Notes under the pieces: generated by a model | Databases searched by the model: none | The model's input: only the letters and a program-made list of their open reading frames with translations | What the model was told of the DNA's origin: nothing | Made by a program: the position numbers and the translations under genes | Assembly: GCA_002683515.1 (NCBI GenBank) | Contig: NYTN01000032.1 | Location: 1 to 5,976, forward strand | Direction of reading: 5' to 3' | DNA: 5,976 bases | Origin: Rhodobiaceae bacterium | Lineage (GTDB): Bacteria > Pseudomonadota > Alphaproteobacteria > RS24 | Shown: positions 1 through 5,976 of the stretch, one piece after another | Position numbering within the stretch: the stretch's first letter is position 1 | Layout of the letters: every line of letters begins with the position of its first letter

Positions 1-777
1 CCTCTTTCTGCAAAAGTCAGATTTACCGCATTGCAATCCGGTGAAATTGACTTGCTAGCGCGAAACACGACATGGACTATGCATCGAGATACGGCGCTTG
101 GCATTCAATTTATCGGCGCAAATTATTATGACGGACAAGGCTTTATTGTCAGAAAAGATATTGACGTTACGAGAGTAAGCGAACTTGATGGCGCTTCTAT
201 TTGTGCCAATGCTGGGACGACAACAGAACTTAATGTGGCTGATTACTTCCGAAGCAATGGTATGGATTATGATATAAGCTCTTTTGAGAAATCTGAAGAA
301 GCCGTGTCTGCCTATGATGCGGGGCGTTGTGATGCTTATACAACCGATCAATCGGGTCTTTACGCGCAGCGTCAACGTCTGGTTGATCCTAGCGCTCATA
401 TTGTTTTGAGTGAGTTGATTTCTAAAGAGCCGCTATCTCCGGCTGTCCGACAAGGGGATGATATCTGGGCAGATATTGTGCGTTGGGTGCATTACGCCAC
501 GTTAAATGCTGAAGAGCTTGGCGTAAATTCTCAAAATATTGATAGTATGAAGGCCAGTCCTAATCCATCTATTCGTCGTTTGTTAGGGGTTGAGGGGTCA
601 TTTGGAGAAAGCCTCGGTCTTGATAATGATTGGGCGACACGTGTTATCCGTAAGGTCGGAAATTATGGTGAGATTTTTGACCGTAATCTTGGTGCGGGGT
701 CTGAACTGAAAATCGAGCGTGGGCTGAATGCTTTATGGACGCAGGGCGGTCTACAATTCGCACCCCCAATAAGATAA
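1..777 (+). CDS. aapJ: General L-amino-acid ABC transporter, periplasmic substrate-binding protein (5' end missing)
   Basis: This is the C-terminal 258 residues of the binding protein that captures polar L-amino acids in the periplasm and hands them to the AapQM permease. The reading frame is open from base 1, beginning PLSAKVRFTALQSGEIDLL. The in-frame TTG at 31 lies inside the conserved domain and is not the start. Family hallmarks are SGEIDLLARNTTWT (about residues 13-26 of the fragment), YYDGQGFIVRK, AGTTTELNVADYF, GRCDAYTTD and the C-terminal GGLQFAPPIR. Two cysteines (fragment residues 68 and 110) sit where the family conserves cysteines and may form a periplasmic disulfide (inference). 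The family is usually about 340 residues, so roughly 80-85 residues, including the signal peptide, lie left of the window. No frameshift is seen. BztA, the close glutamate/glutamine-type relative, is the main alternative name. The aapQ start follows the TAA stop after 1 nt. Confidence 0.93.
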   Translation, partial: PLSAKVRFTALQSGEIDLLARNTTWTMHRDTALGIQFIGANYYDGQGFIVRKDIDVTRVSELDGASICANAGTTTELNVADYFRSNGMDYDISSFEKSEEAVSAYDAGRCDAYTTDQSGLYAQRQRLVDPSAHIVLSELISKEPLSPAVRQGDDIWADIVRWVHYATLNAEELGVNSQNIDSMKASPNPSIRRLLGVEGSFGESLGLDNDWATRVIRKVGNYGEIFDRNLGAGSELKIERGLNALWTQGGLQFAPPIR

Positions 778-778
778 A

Positions 779-1942
779 ATGAAAATAATCTCTTCATTAT
801 GGTCAAGCCAGAACGGTCGTAACCTAACAGTTCAAATATTTATGGTTGCAGCCTTTATTGGGCTGGTCTGGTGGCTTGTTGATAACACTGTCGCCAATTT
901 AGCAAGCCAAAATGTGGCAACGGGGTTTGGTTTTCTTGGTAACAATACGGGCTTTGATATTAATCAAAAGCTTATTGCCTATGATGAAACATCAAGTTAC
1001 CAGCGTCTTCTGCTTGTTGGGCTTTTGAACACAGCGATTGTTTCTGTTTTGGGAATTTTATTCGCTACTCTTATCGGGTTTATGGTTGGTCTTGCCAGTT
1101 TATCGGATAATTGGCTGGTGTCTAAATTAGCTTTTATTTATGTCGAGATATTCAGAAATCTGCCTTTGTTAATTCAAATTCTTTTTTGGTATGTGCTGCT
1201 CATTGAAATACTCCCCCATCCGAAAAAAAGCTTCGGCCTATGGGAAGTTTTTTTCCTCAATAATCGAGGGTTATATCTCCCTTGGTTCACAACTTTGCCG
1301 GGCGGGGGGTATTTGTTATCGGTGATTGGTTTGTTTGGTGCAGGGTGCTTTTATGTCGCTCGTAAAGCGCGAAATATGCGAGAGCTTAACGGACAAACTA
1401 AAGCCTATGTGAGAAATTACATCCTTATCGGTGTGATTTGTCTCGGCGGGTATCTCAGCCTATGGGGTGTTCCTTTTGAAGCTAATCTCCCTGCATTGAA
1501 AGGCTTTAATTTTCGCGGAGGCCTGAGCTTCACACCAGAATTTGTGGCCTTACTCGTCGCGCTGTCGCTATATACATCATCCTTTATTGCCGAGATAGTG
1601 AGGGCAGGGGTGTTGTCAGTTTCAAAAGGACAATTTGAAGCTGCTAAAGCCCTTGGGCTACCTTCATCAGTTACGATGAATAAAGTCATCATTCCGCAAG
1701 CTTTGCGAGTAATTATTCCGCCCCTGACAAGTCAGTATCTTAACCTGACTAAAAACTCCTCCTTAGCAGCTGCAATTGCATATCCTGAGTTAGTGTCAGT
1801 TTTTGCCGGAACGGCTCTGAACCAAACAGGTCAGGCAGTTGAAATTATTTTTATCACGATGAGCATTTATCTCTTCTTGAGTCTACTCACCTCATTTTTG
1901 ATGAATACTTACAATGCGCGTGTCGCTCTGGTGGAGAAGTAG
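779..1942 (+). CDS. aapQ: General L-amino-acid ABC transporter, permease subunit AapQ
   Basis: This inner-membrane subunit of 387 residues should form the translocation channel with AapM; the family is usually near 400. After a short cytoplasmic N-terminus there is a first hydrophobic segment (about residues 18-35), then the family-typical stretch ATGFGFLGNNTGFDI (47-61) and ETSSYQRLLLVGLLNT (70-85). Further membrane segments lie near 77-106, 117-145, 174-193, 213-230, 253-274 and 355-375. The cytoplasmic EAA loop that docks onto the ATPase is clear: QFEAAKALGLP begins at residue 285 and is followed by IIPQALRVIIPP. The ATG lies 1 nt after the aapJ stop. I see no Shine-Dalgarno match upstream of it, so translation probably depends on ribosomes finishing aapJ (inference). 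Runs of seven A (1223-1229) and seven T (1248-1254) occur inside the gene, but the frame stays intact across them. The assignment is strong; exact substrates are inferred from the family. Confidence 0.93.
   Translation: MKIISSLWSSQNGRNLTVQIFMVAAFIGLVWWLVDNTVANLASQNVATGFGFLGNNTGFDINQKLIAYDETSSYQRLLLVGLLNTAIVSVLGILFATLIGFMVGLASLSDNWLVSKLAFIYVEIFRNLPLLIQILFWYVLLIEILPHPKKSFGLWEVFFLNNRGLYLPWFTTLPGGGYLLSVIGLFGAGCFYVARKARNMRELNGQTKAYVRNYILIGVICLGGYLSLWGVPFEANLPALKGFNFRGGLSFTPEFVALLVALSLYTSSFIAEIVRAGVLSVSKGQFEAAKALGLPSSVTMNKVIIPQALRVIIPPLTSQYLNLTKNSSLAAAIAYPELVSVFAGTALNQTGQAVEIIFITMSIYLFLSLLTSFLMNTYNARVALVEK
1933..1939 (+). promoter_or_regulatory. Ribosome binding site of aapM inside the end of aapQ
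   Basis: GGAGAAG overlaps the last codons of aapQ. The GGAG core ends 6 nt before the aapM ATG at 1943, which follows the aapQ TAG with no gap. This supports the ATG at 1943 as the start and means aapM can recruit ribosomes itself as well as receive those terminating on aapQ. Confidence 0.7.
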
Positions 1943-3010
1943 ATGCAGCAGGTAATAAAATGGTCGCGTGAAAATCTTTTTGCATCGCGCATGAATGCGT
2001 TGCTTAGCTTGGCAAGTCTTTGGCTGATTTATGTCACCATAGAAGGTGTGTTGTCGTGGGCATTTTTAAATGCCAGTTTTCTTGGGGAAGATAAATCCAG
2101 CTGTATAACGAGACCACATGGCGCATGCTGGCCGTTTGTTACTGCAAAATTTAATCAATTCATTTACGGCAATTACCCTGCCGTTGAACAGTGGCGGGTT
2201 AATATAGTTTTTGCACTTGGTACTCTTGGATTGAGTTTGCTGGTGGCAGGTCGTATCAATTTTAAAAAACAACTCGCAGTGCTGATGTTGACTGCTTATC
2301 CTGTGCTAACATTTATTCTTTTATCCGGTGGCCTTCTGGGGTTGAGTTATGTGGAAACAAACCAATGGGGCGGTTTGTTGGTGACATTGGTGATTGCTGT
2401 TACCGGGATAGTTGTTTCGCTCCCACTTGGGATTTTGCTTGCACTTGGGCGACGTTCAGAGCTGCCCATTATTCGAATAATGTCTATAGCGTTTATTGAG
2501 TTTTGGCGGGGAGTTCCGCTGATTACTGTTTTGTTTATGGCAAGTGTCATGTTGCCTCTGTTTTTACCTAAAGGTATGAATTTTGATGCCCTTTTACGAT
2601 GTCTGATAGGGGTGTCTTTGTTTGCCTCAGCTTATATGGCAGAGGTGATAAGAGGCGGTCTTCAGGCAATAGCAAAGGGGCAATACGAGGCCGGTAAATC
2701 TATGGGTCTGTCATATTGGAAATCTATGAGGTTGATTATTCTGCCTCAAGCGCTGGTGATTTCAATTCCGGGAATCGTTAATACATTTATCGGTTTGTTT
2801 AAAGACACGACGCTTGTGATGATTGTCGGCATTTTCGATTTACTCGGTATTATAAGTTTTCATTTTACAGACCCTAACTGGACTTCGCCGCAAGTTCCAA
2901 TTACGGGGTTTGTGTTTGCAGGATTAGTCTTTTGGGTGTTTTGTTTTGCGATGTCACATTATTCCAAATCGGTTGAACGGCGTTTTTCAGTCAAAGGAGA
3001 AAGCAAATGA
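1943..3010 (+). CDS. aapM: General L-amino-acid ABC transporter, permease subunit AapM
   Basis: This is the second inner-membrane permease, 355 residues (the family is often about 380). Hydrophobic segments lie near residues 20-42, 86-103, 109-137 and 140-167, followed by the conserved transporter core. The family-specific periplasmic insert between the first two segments is present, with GACWPFVTAKFNQFIYG starting at residue 60 and Cys54/Cys62 nearby. The cytoplasmic EAA loop that contacts the ATPase begins at residue 247 (QYEAGKSMGLS) and continues to IILPQAL. The small residue normally at the second Ala of EAA is Gly here, a common variant. Start evidence: the ATG abuts the aapQ stop and has GGAGAAG just upstream. 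The TGA stop overlaps the aapP ATG. It should pair with AapQ as a heterodimer and with an AapP dimer. The shorter length fits Aap better than the longer BztC. Confidence 0.93.
   Translation: MQQVIKWSRENLFASRMNALLSLASLWLIYVTIEGVLSWAFLNASFLGEDKSSCITRPHGACWPFVTAKFNQFIYGNYPAVEQWRVNIVFALGTLGLSLLVAGRINFKKQLAVLMLTAYPVLTFILLSGGLLGLSYVETNQWGGLLVTLVIAVTGIVVSLPLGILLALGRRSELPIIRIMSIAFIEFWRGVPLITVLFMASVMLPLFLPKGMNFDALLRCLIGVSLFASAYMAEVIRGGLQAIAKGQYEAGKSMGLSYWKSMRLIILPQALVISIPGIVNTFIGLFKDTTLVMIVGIFDLLGIISFHFTDPNWTSPQVPITGFVFAGLVFWVFCFAMSHYSKSVERRFSVKGESK
2995..2999 (+). promoter_or_regulatory. Ribosome binding site of aapP
   Basis: A consensus AGGAG, within AAAGGAGA at 2993-3000, sits 7 nt before the ATG at 3007, inside the 3' end of aapM. 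It fixes the aapP start at the ATGA overlap. It is the best Shine-Dalgarno match in the operon and may favour strong ATPase synthesis (inference). Confidence 0.8.
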
Positions 3011-3750
3011 GTGGAAAACACATTATTGAAATCAGCTATCTGGATAAATATTTCGGTGACTTTCATGTTCTTAAAAATATTAATCTCTCCGTGGCAGCGG
3101 GTGAAAAAATTGTTATCTGCGGCCCTTCCGGTTCGGGTAAATCAACATTAATCAGATGTATTAACCATCTTGAGAGACATGATGGTGGGGATATTATTGT
3201 CGATGGTGTACCCCTTGATGATAAGGTTAAAAATATTGACCACATTCGCTCTGAAGTGGGAATGGTGTTTCAGCAGTTTAATTTATTTCCACACATGACT
3301 GTTCTGGAGAATTGTACACTCGCGCCTGTATGGGTGAAGGGTATACCTCGTTCAGAAGCTGATGCGCTTGCTTTGCAATATTTGGAGCGTGTTCGTATTC
3401 CCGACCAAGCCGATAAATATCCCGGACAACTTTCTGGTGGGCAGCAACAGCGCGTTGCAATTGCCAGATCGCTTTGTATGCAACCACGTATCATGTTGTT
3501 TGACGAACCGACCTCGGCGCTAGACCCTGAGATGATTAAGGAAGTGCTTGAGGTGATGGTAGATTTGGCCGAGCAAGGTATGACAATGTTATGTGTTACT
3601 CATGAAATGGGGTTTGCAAGGCGAGTTGCGGATCGCGTGATTTTTATGGATGAAGGAGAAATTATTGAAGAAAACACCCCGACTGCATTTTTTGATAATC
3701 CGCAAAATGAGCGTACTAAACTTTTCTTGAGTCAGATTATCGGAGATTAG
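3007..3750 (+). CDS. aapP: General L-amino-acid ABC transporter, ATP-binding subunit AapP
   Basis: This cytoplasmic ATPase of 247 residues (family about 245-260) is expected to work as a dimer and power import through AapQM. All nucleotide-binding motifs are intact: Walker A GPSGSGKST (39-47), Q-loop VFQQFNLFPHMTVLEN (87-102), ABC signature LSGGQQQR (142-149), Walker B IMLFDEP (162-168) with catalytic Glu167, D-loop SALD (170-173) and switch His199 in VTHEMGFA. It has no C-terminal regulatory extension, as expected for the polar-amino-acid uptake family. The first 4 nt overlap the end of aapM (ATGA) and a strong AGGAG precedes the start. It is the last gene of the operon, and the convergent acetyltransferase gene ends 5 nt beyond its TAG. 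Confidence 0.95.
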   Translation: MSGKHIIEISYLDKYFGDFHVLKNINLSVAAGEKIVICGPSGSGKSTLIRCINHLERHDGGDIIVDGVPLDDKVKNIDHIRSEVGMVFQQFNLFPHMTVLENCTLAPVWVKGIPRSEADALALQYLERVRIPDQADKYPGQLSGGQQQRVAIARSLCMQPRIMLFDEPTSALDPEMIKEVLEVMVDLAEQGMTMLCVTHEMGFARRVADRVIFMDEGEIIEENTPTAFFDNPQNERTKLFLSQIIGD

Positions 3751-3755
3751 GTTTT

Positions 3756-4283
3756 TTATATTTTAACCGAATTTTTAATAGACACTCGCTTGTGTTTGTA
3801 AGGCCGAAAACCGATTTTTTGGTATAATGGTAAGGCTGACGGGTGATCTAAAGTGTTGGTCTCGATAATTACGCGCGAAGGATTGCGATGCCATATTTTT
3901 TGTAATGTATGCGCCAGCATAACGCGCCCAAGACCTTTTCCTGTTTCAGATGCTACTAACCCTACAAAAACAATCTCCATCTGAGGGAAATGACGCGCGT
4001 GATATTCAGTAAAGCCGATACATTCGTCACCTTTCCATAGTTGGGTGACATAATTTTCAGGATGATAAAGAAGAGCGCTTAATTGCTCATCCGTTAGTCG
4101 CTTTCTGTTTACCCAGAAGTGATCATTTCCAACAGCGTGATACAGTGCGCGATATTGATTGATTTCAGGTTCTGGAATTTCAATAAAGGAAATTCCTTGG
4201 ACAGGCCATAAAAGATTAAGTTTTGGCGGTGCAAGCATCTCCAACATAGTTACATCAGCAGTAATTTTTTCTTCACAAGCCAT
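3756..4283 (-). CDS. GNAT-family N-acetyltransferase, substrate unknown
   Basis: This is a single-domain GNAT fold protein of 175 residues that should transfer an acetyl group from acetyl-CoA to an amine; nothing visible identifies the acceptor. In order, VTMLEMLAPP (11-20) and DHFWVNRKRLT (54-64) are hallmarks of a widespread uncharacterised bacterial GNAT subgroup. Strand EIVFVGLV (103-110) leads into the acetyl-CoA pyrophosphate loop TGKGLGR (114-120), and motif B runs ETNTLDHPSALPLYQKIGF (141-159). The ATG at 4283 is immediately preceded by an in-frame TAA, so it is the furthest upstream start. It has only a weak ribosome site, and Met13 or Met16 are less likely alternatives. The gene lies 31 nt downstream of cysK on the same strand and is probably co-transcribed with it. 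It is not a CysE-type serine acetyltransferase, which would show hexapeptide repeats. Confidence 0.88.
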   Translation of the reverse strand: MACEEKITADVTMLEMLAPPKLNLLWPVQGISFIEIPEPEINQYRALYHAVGNDHFWVNRKRLTDEQLSALLYHPENYVTQLWKGDECIGFTEYHARHFPQMEIVFVGLVASETGKGLGRVMLAHTLQKIWHRNPSRVIIETNTLDHPSALPLYQKIGFRPYKHKRVSIKNSVKI

Positions 4284-4314
4284 TTACTATAGCCAATCCC
4301 TAAAACTTAATCAT

Positions 4315-5313
4315 TTATAACCAATCAGGGCAGGGGAGATTTTTTTCTTTTAAAAACGCAGAATTGAAAAGTTTGCGTTGATAGCGCGTACCATAATCGC
4401 ACAGTATAGTTACAATAGTGTGTCCCGGGCCTAGGTTTTGGGCCATTCGCATTGCGCCGGCAATATTAATACCGCTGGAACCTCCAAGGCATAAACCTTC
4501 ATGTTTTAATAGATCAAAGACTATGGGTAAGGCCTCTTCATCTGAAATTTGATACGCATCGTCAATTGGTGCGTTCTCAAGATTTGCTGTTACGCGGCCT
4601 TGACCTATACCTTCGGTAATTGAGGTGCCCTCAGATTTTAATTCACCGTGTTTGTACCAATGATACATGGCTGCACCCATTGGGTCTGCCGCTGCGATTT
4701 GAATGTCCGCATTTTTCTCTTTCAGATACATTCCGGTTCCAGCTAATGTACCGCCGGTACCAATAGCGCAGGTAAAACCATCAACTTTTCCTTCGGTTTG
4801 AGACCAAACTTCTGGGCCGGTTGTCATTATGTGGGCGTCTCGATTGGCTGTGTTATCGAATTGATTAGCCCATATTGCGCCATTCTGGCTCTCTGAGGCA
4901 AGTTTCTCTGCCAGACGACCGGAATATTTAACGTAATTATTATCGTCTCTGTAGGGCACAGCAGGGACTTCTATCAGTTCCGCTCCACATAAACGCAGCA
5001 TGTCTTTCTTTTCCTGACTTTGGGTTTCAGGAATGACGATTACAGATTTATATCCAAGGGCATTCGCGATCAGAGCTATACCAATACCCGTATTACCTGC
5101 AGTTCCCTCCACAATTGTTCCACCGTGTTTTAATTGGCCTTTGGCTTCCGCATCGCGGATAATTTGTAGGGCTGCGCGATCTTTGACGGACTGACCAGGA
5201 TTCATAAATTCGGCTTTTCCGAGGATGTTACATCCTGTGAGTTCTGACGCTTTTTTAAGTTTTATAAGCGGTGTGTCGCCAATTGCGTCTATCATGTTGA
5301 CTCGAATAGTCAT
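4315..5313 (-). CDS. cysK: Cysteine synthase A (O-acetylserine sulfhydrylase)
   Basis: This cytoplasmic PLP enzyme should make L-cysteine from O-acetylserine and sulfide. With the chosen start it has 332 residues, close to the alphaproteobacterial family length. Visible features are: IGDTPLIKL (11-19); Schiff-base Lys44 in NPGQSVKDRAA; substrate loop TAGNTG (71-76) within EGTAGNTGIG; the phosphate-binding GTGGT (185-189); and GGSSGIN (277-283), whose Ser contacts the pyridine nitrogen of PLP in this fold. There is no CBS regulatory domain, so cystathionine beta-synthase is less likely but not formally excluded. Start choice: the ATG at 5313 has AAGGAGA at good spacing. The frame stays open upstream to a TTG at 5355, but those 14 codons are not conserved-looking and would contain the ribosome site. 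A GNAT gene follows after 31 nt; a ChrR-like gene is divergent across a 148-nt gap. Confidence 0.92.
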   Translation of the reverse strand: MTIRVNMIDAIGDTPLIKLKKASELTGCNILGKAEFMNPGQSVKDRAALQIIRDAEAKGQLKHGGTIVEGTAGNTGIGIALIANALGYKSVIVIPETQSQEKKDMLRLCGAELIEVPAVPYRDDNNYVKYSGRLAEKLASESQNGAIWANQFDNTANRDAHIMTTGPEVWSQTEGKVDGFTCAIGTGGTLAGTGMYLKEKNADIQIAAADPMGAAMYHWYKHGELKSEGTSITEGIGQGRVTANLENAPIDDAYQISDEEALPIVFDLLKHEGLCLGGSSGINIAGAMRMAQNLGPGHTIVTILCDYGTRYQRKLFNSAFLKEKNLPCPDWL

Positions 5314-5320
5314 TTTTTGG

Positions 5321-5328
5321 TCTCCTTC
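5321..5328 (-). promoter_or_regulatory. Ribosome binding site of cysK
   Basis: On the minus strand GAAGGAGA stands upstream of the ATG at 5313. The AGGAG core is separated from the ATG by 8 nt. It is the main reason for choosing this start over the in-frame TTG at 5355. Confidence 0.82.
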
Positions 5329-5338
5329 ACCCTTTTTT

Positions 5339-5367
5339 ACATAATCGGACTGCAATAAACACGCAAG
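5339..5367 (-). promoter_or_regulatory. Possible cysK promoter
   Basis: On the minus strand CTTGCG (5367-5362), a 17-nt spacer and TTATGT (5344-5339) match four of six positions each of the alphaproteobacterial housekeeping pattern CTTGAC-N17-CTATAT. Transcription would begin near 5332, leaving a leader of about 19 nt that just includes the ribosome site. The match is modest and the region is AT-rich, so other elements could serve. If this is the promoter, the TTG at 5355 could not be the translation start, because it lies upstream of the transcript. Confidence 0.28.
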
Positions 5368-5383
5368 AGGTCATCTTTTAAGT

Positions 5384-5413
5384 TTGTCTGTGAACCAAAA
5401 TGAAATATATAAC
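5384..5413 (+). promoter_or_regulatory. Possible promoter of the ChrR-like gene
   Basis: TTGTCT (5384-5389, four of six to TTGACA), an 18-nt spacer and TATAAC (5408-5413, five of six to TATAAT) form a plausible housekeeping-sigma promoter. Initiation near 5420 would give a leader of about 40 nt. I see no TGATC-type -35 element such as RpoE/ChrR-group ECF sigma factors use, so autoregulation by such a sigma is not supported here. Confidence 0.33.
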
Positions 5414-5461
5414 GTAAATAATACATTAGTTTAAAACATTTACTTAACTTAGGTTCTATTA

Positions 5462-5976
5462 ATGTCAGCAGACATAGATACATTATTACTTCAATACTCG
5501 GCAGGTACGCTTGATACGCCTATGAGTATCCTTGTTGCAAGTTACTTAACACTCGAGCCGGAAGCGCGCAAAAAACTCGGCTTTGCTGATAGTTTGAACG
5601 CCTCGATTATAGATAGTGTTGAGCCTGTTGGCATGTCTGAAGACAGTGTTTATTCTCTTATGTCCGCCATTGAAGATGAAAATGTCATCGAGTCCATTGT
5701 GGAAGAACCTGAGCCTGTAAATAGTTATGTTTCCTGTTCAGATATAGATTTGCCATTACCTCTTCGTCGTTCTTTGAACTCAGACGTTGATAGGCTTAAA
5801 TGGTCTTTTTCTTATCCAGGTGTAAAATCATCAAAAATTTATGCTGAAGAATCTTCAAGTGACATTCGTCTTCTAAAAATTCAGCCCGGTAAATCTGCCC
5901 CACGGCATGCGCATGAAGGAATTGAGGCCACTCTTGTTCTCAGAGGTGCATTTATTGATGGTGGTGAAGTTTATAG
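5462..5976 (+). CDS. ChrR-like anti-sigma/cupin protein lacking the N-terminal zinc ligands (3' end missing)
   Basis: The frame is open from the ATG to the right edge (171 complete codons, no stop). An in-frame TAG at 5450-5452 makes this ATG the furthest upstream start. A weak TTAGG (5449-5453) precedes it by 8 nt. Residues 1-70 resemble the ChrR anti-sigma domain: LLLQYSAGTLDTPMSILVA, then SYLTLEPEAR and a later helix MSEDSVYSLMSAIEDE. An acidic linker (about 71-86) leads into a cupin beginning near WSFSYPGV (114-121), with RLLKIQPG and HAHEGIEATLVLRGAF (149-164). In classical ChrR, HLxxCxxC ligands hold zinc; here the equivalents are Tyr28, Glu32 and Ala35, and there is no N-terminal His. 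Cupin ligands His149, His151 and Glu155 are kept; the fourth expected His lies beyond the window. ChrR itself holds a sigma-E factor inactive until singlet oxygen appears; whether this variant does so is unknown. The gene is divergent from cysK and has no sigma gene upstream. Confidence 0.85.
   Translation, partial: MSADIDTLLLQYSAGTLDTPMSILVASYLTLEPEARKKLGFADSLNASIIDSVEPVGMSEDSVYSLMSAIEDENVIESIVEEPEPVNSYVSCSDIDLPLPLRRSLNSDVDRLKWSFSYPGVKSSKIYAEESSSDIRLLKIQPGKSAPRHAHEGIEATLVLRGAFIDGGEVY

Noticed and set aside
31..33. TTG as a start codon for a short binding protein
   Set aside because: The frame is open to base 1 and the upstream codons (PLSAKVRFTA) belong to the conserved AapJ domain, so the gene is cut by the window edge.
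1220..1254. A7 and T7 runs with a small CCGAA/TTCGG hairpin as a possible frameshift or slippage site in aapQ
   Set aside because: The reading frame before and after both runs encodes family-typical AapQ sequence, so no frameshift is needed, and the hairpin has only 5 pairs.
1417..2550. Minus-strand open frames opposite aapQ and aapM
   Set aside because: They lie antisense to conserved permease genes and have no recognisable motif; they are treated as chance open frames.
3063..3494. Open frames on the minus strand opposite aapP
   Set aside because: They overlap a clearly conserved ABC ATPase gene, have no ribosome site support and resemble no protein family I recognise.
3791..3830. A/T-rich hairpin near the end of the GNAT gene as a terminator
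   Set aside because: The CCGAAAA/TTTTTGG pairing includes a wobble, lies inside coding sequence and has no following T-run on either strand in a useful position.
4174..4196. Perfect 8-bp inverted repeat (GGAATTTC, 7-nt loop, GAAATTCC)
   Set aside because: It lies inside the GNAT coding sequence, encodes an ordinary protein stretch (GISFIEIP), has no T-tract and no second copy that I noticed. It is most likely chance.
5407..5435. Near-palindromic AT-rich stretch (AAC...GTT) between cysK and the ChrR-like gene as an operator
   Set aside because: Only the outer three pairs and scattered inner bases match, which is what an AT-rich intergenic region gives by chance.

Overview
The window looks like a piece of an alphaproteobacterial chromosome of low-to-moderate GC (estimated by eye as low-to-mid 40s percent, with many A/T-ending codons). 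Three things point to Alphaproteobacteria: the contiguous aapJ-aapQ-aapM-aapP gene order of a general L-amino-acid ABC importer, a cysteine synthase with the EGTAGNTGIG active-site signature rather than the enterobacterial EPTSGNTGI form, and a ChrR-type anti-sigma/cupin protein. Order and genus cannot be resolved from the sequence alone.

Positions 1-3750 (+ strand) hold an amino-acid import operon. aapJ (periplasmic binding protein) lacks its 5' end because the window cuts it. It is followed by the two membrane permeases aapQ and aapM and the ATPase aapP. The genes are packed very tightly: 1 nt separates aapJ and aapQ, 0 nt separates aapQ and aapM, and aapM and aapP overlap by 4 nt (ATGA). 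This implies one transcript with translational coupling.

Positions 3756-5313 (- strand) hold a convergent two-gene unit: cysK (O-acetylserine sulfhydrylase, final step of cysteine synthesis), followed after 31 nt by a GNAT-family N-acetyltransferase of unknown substrate. The convergent junction between aapP and the acetyltransferase is only 5 nt long, and I see no convincing intrinsic terminator there.

Positions 5314-5461 are a 148-nt AT-rich divergent intergenic region that should carry promoters for both cysK (-) and the next gene (+). From 5462 to the right edge runs the start of a ChrR-like protein: an N-terminal anti-sigma-like domain, an acidic linker and the start of a cupin domain. 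At the three positions that bind zinc as His, Cys and Cys in classical ChrR it has Tyr, Glu and Ala. The first three cupin metal ligands (His, His, Glu) are kept. No sigma-factor gene lies directly upstream.

Overall the region is mostly ordinary housekeeping and transport sequence. The zinc-less ChrR-like gene, divergent from cysK, is the one feature that deserves a real second look. I saw no mobile elements, tRNA or rRNA genes, CRISPR arrays or broken genes.
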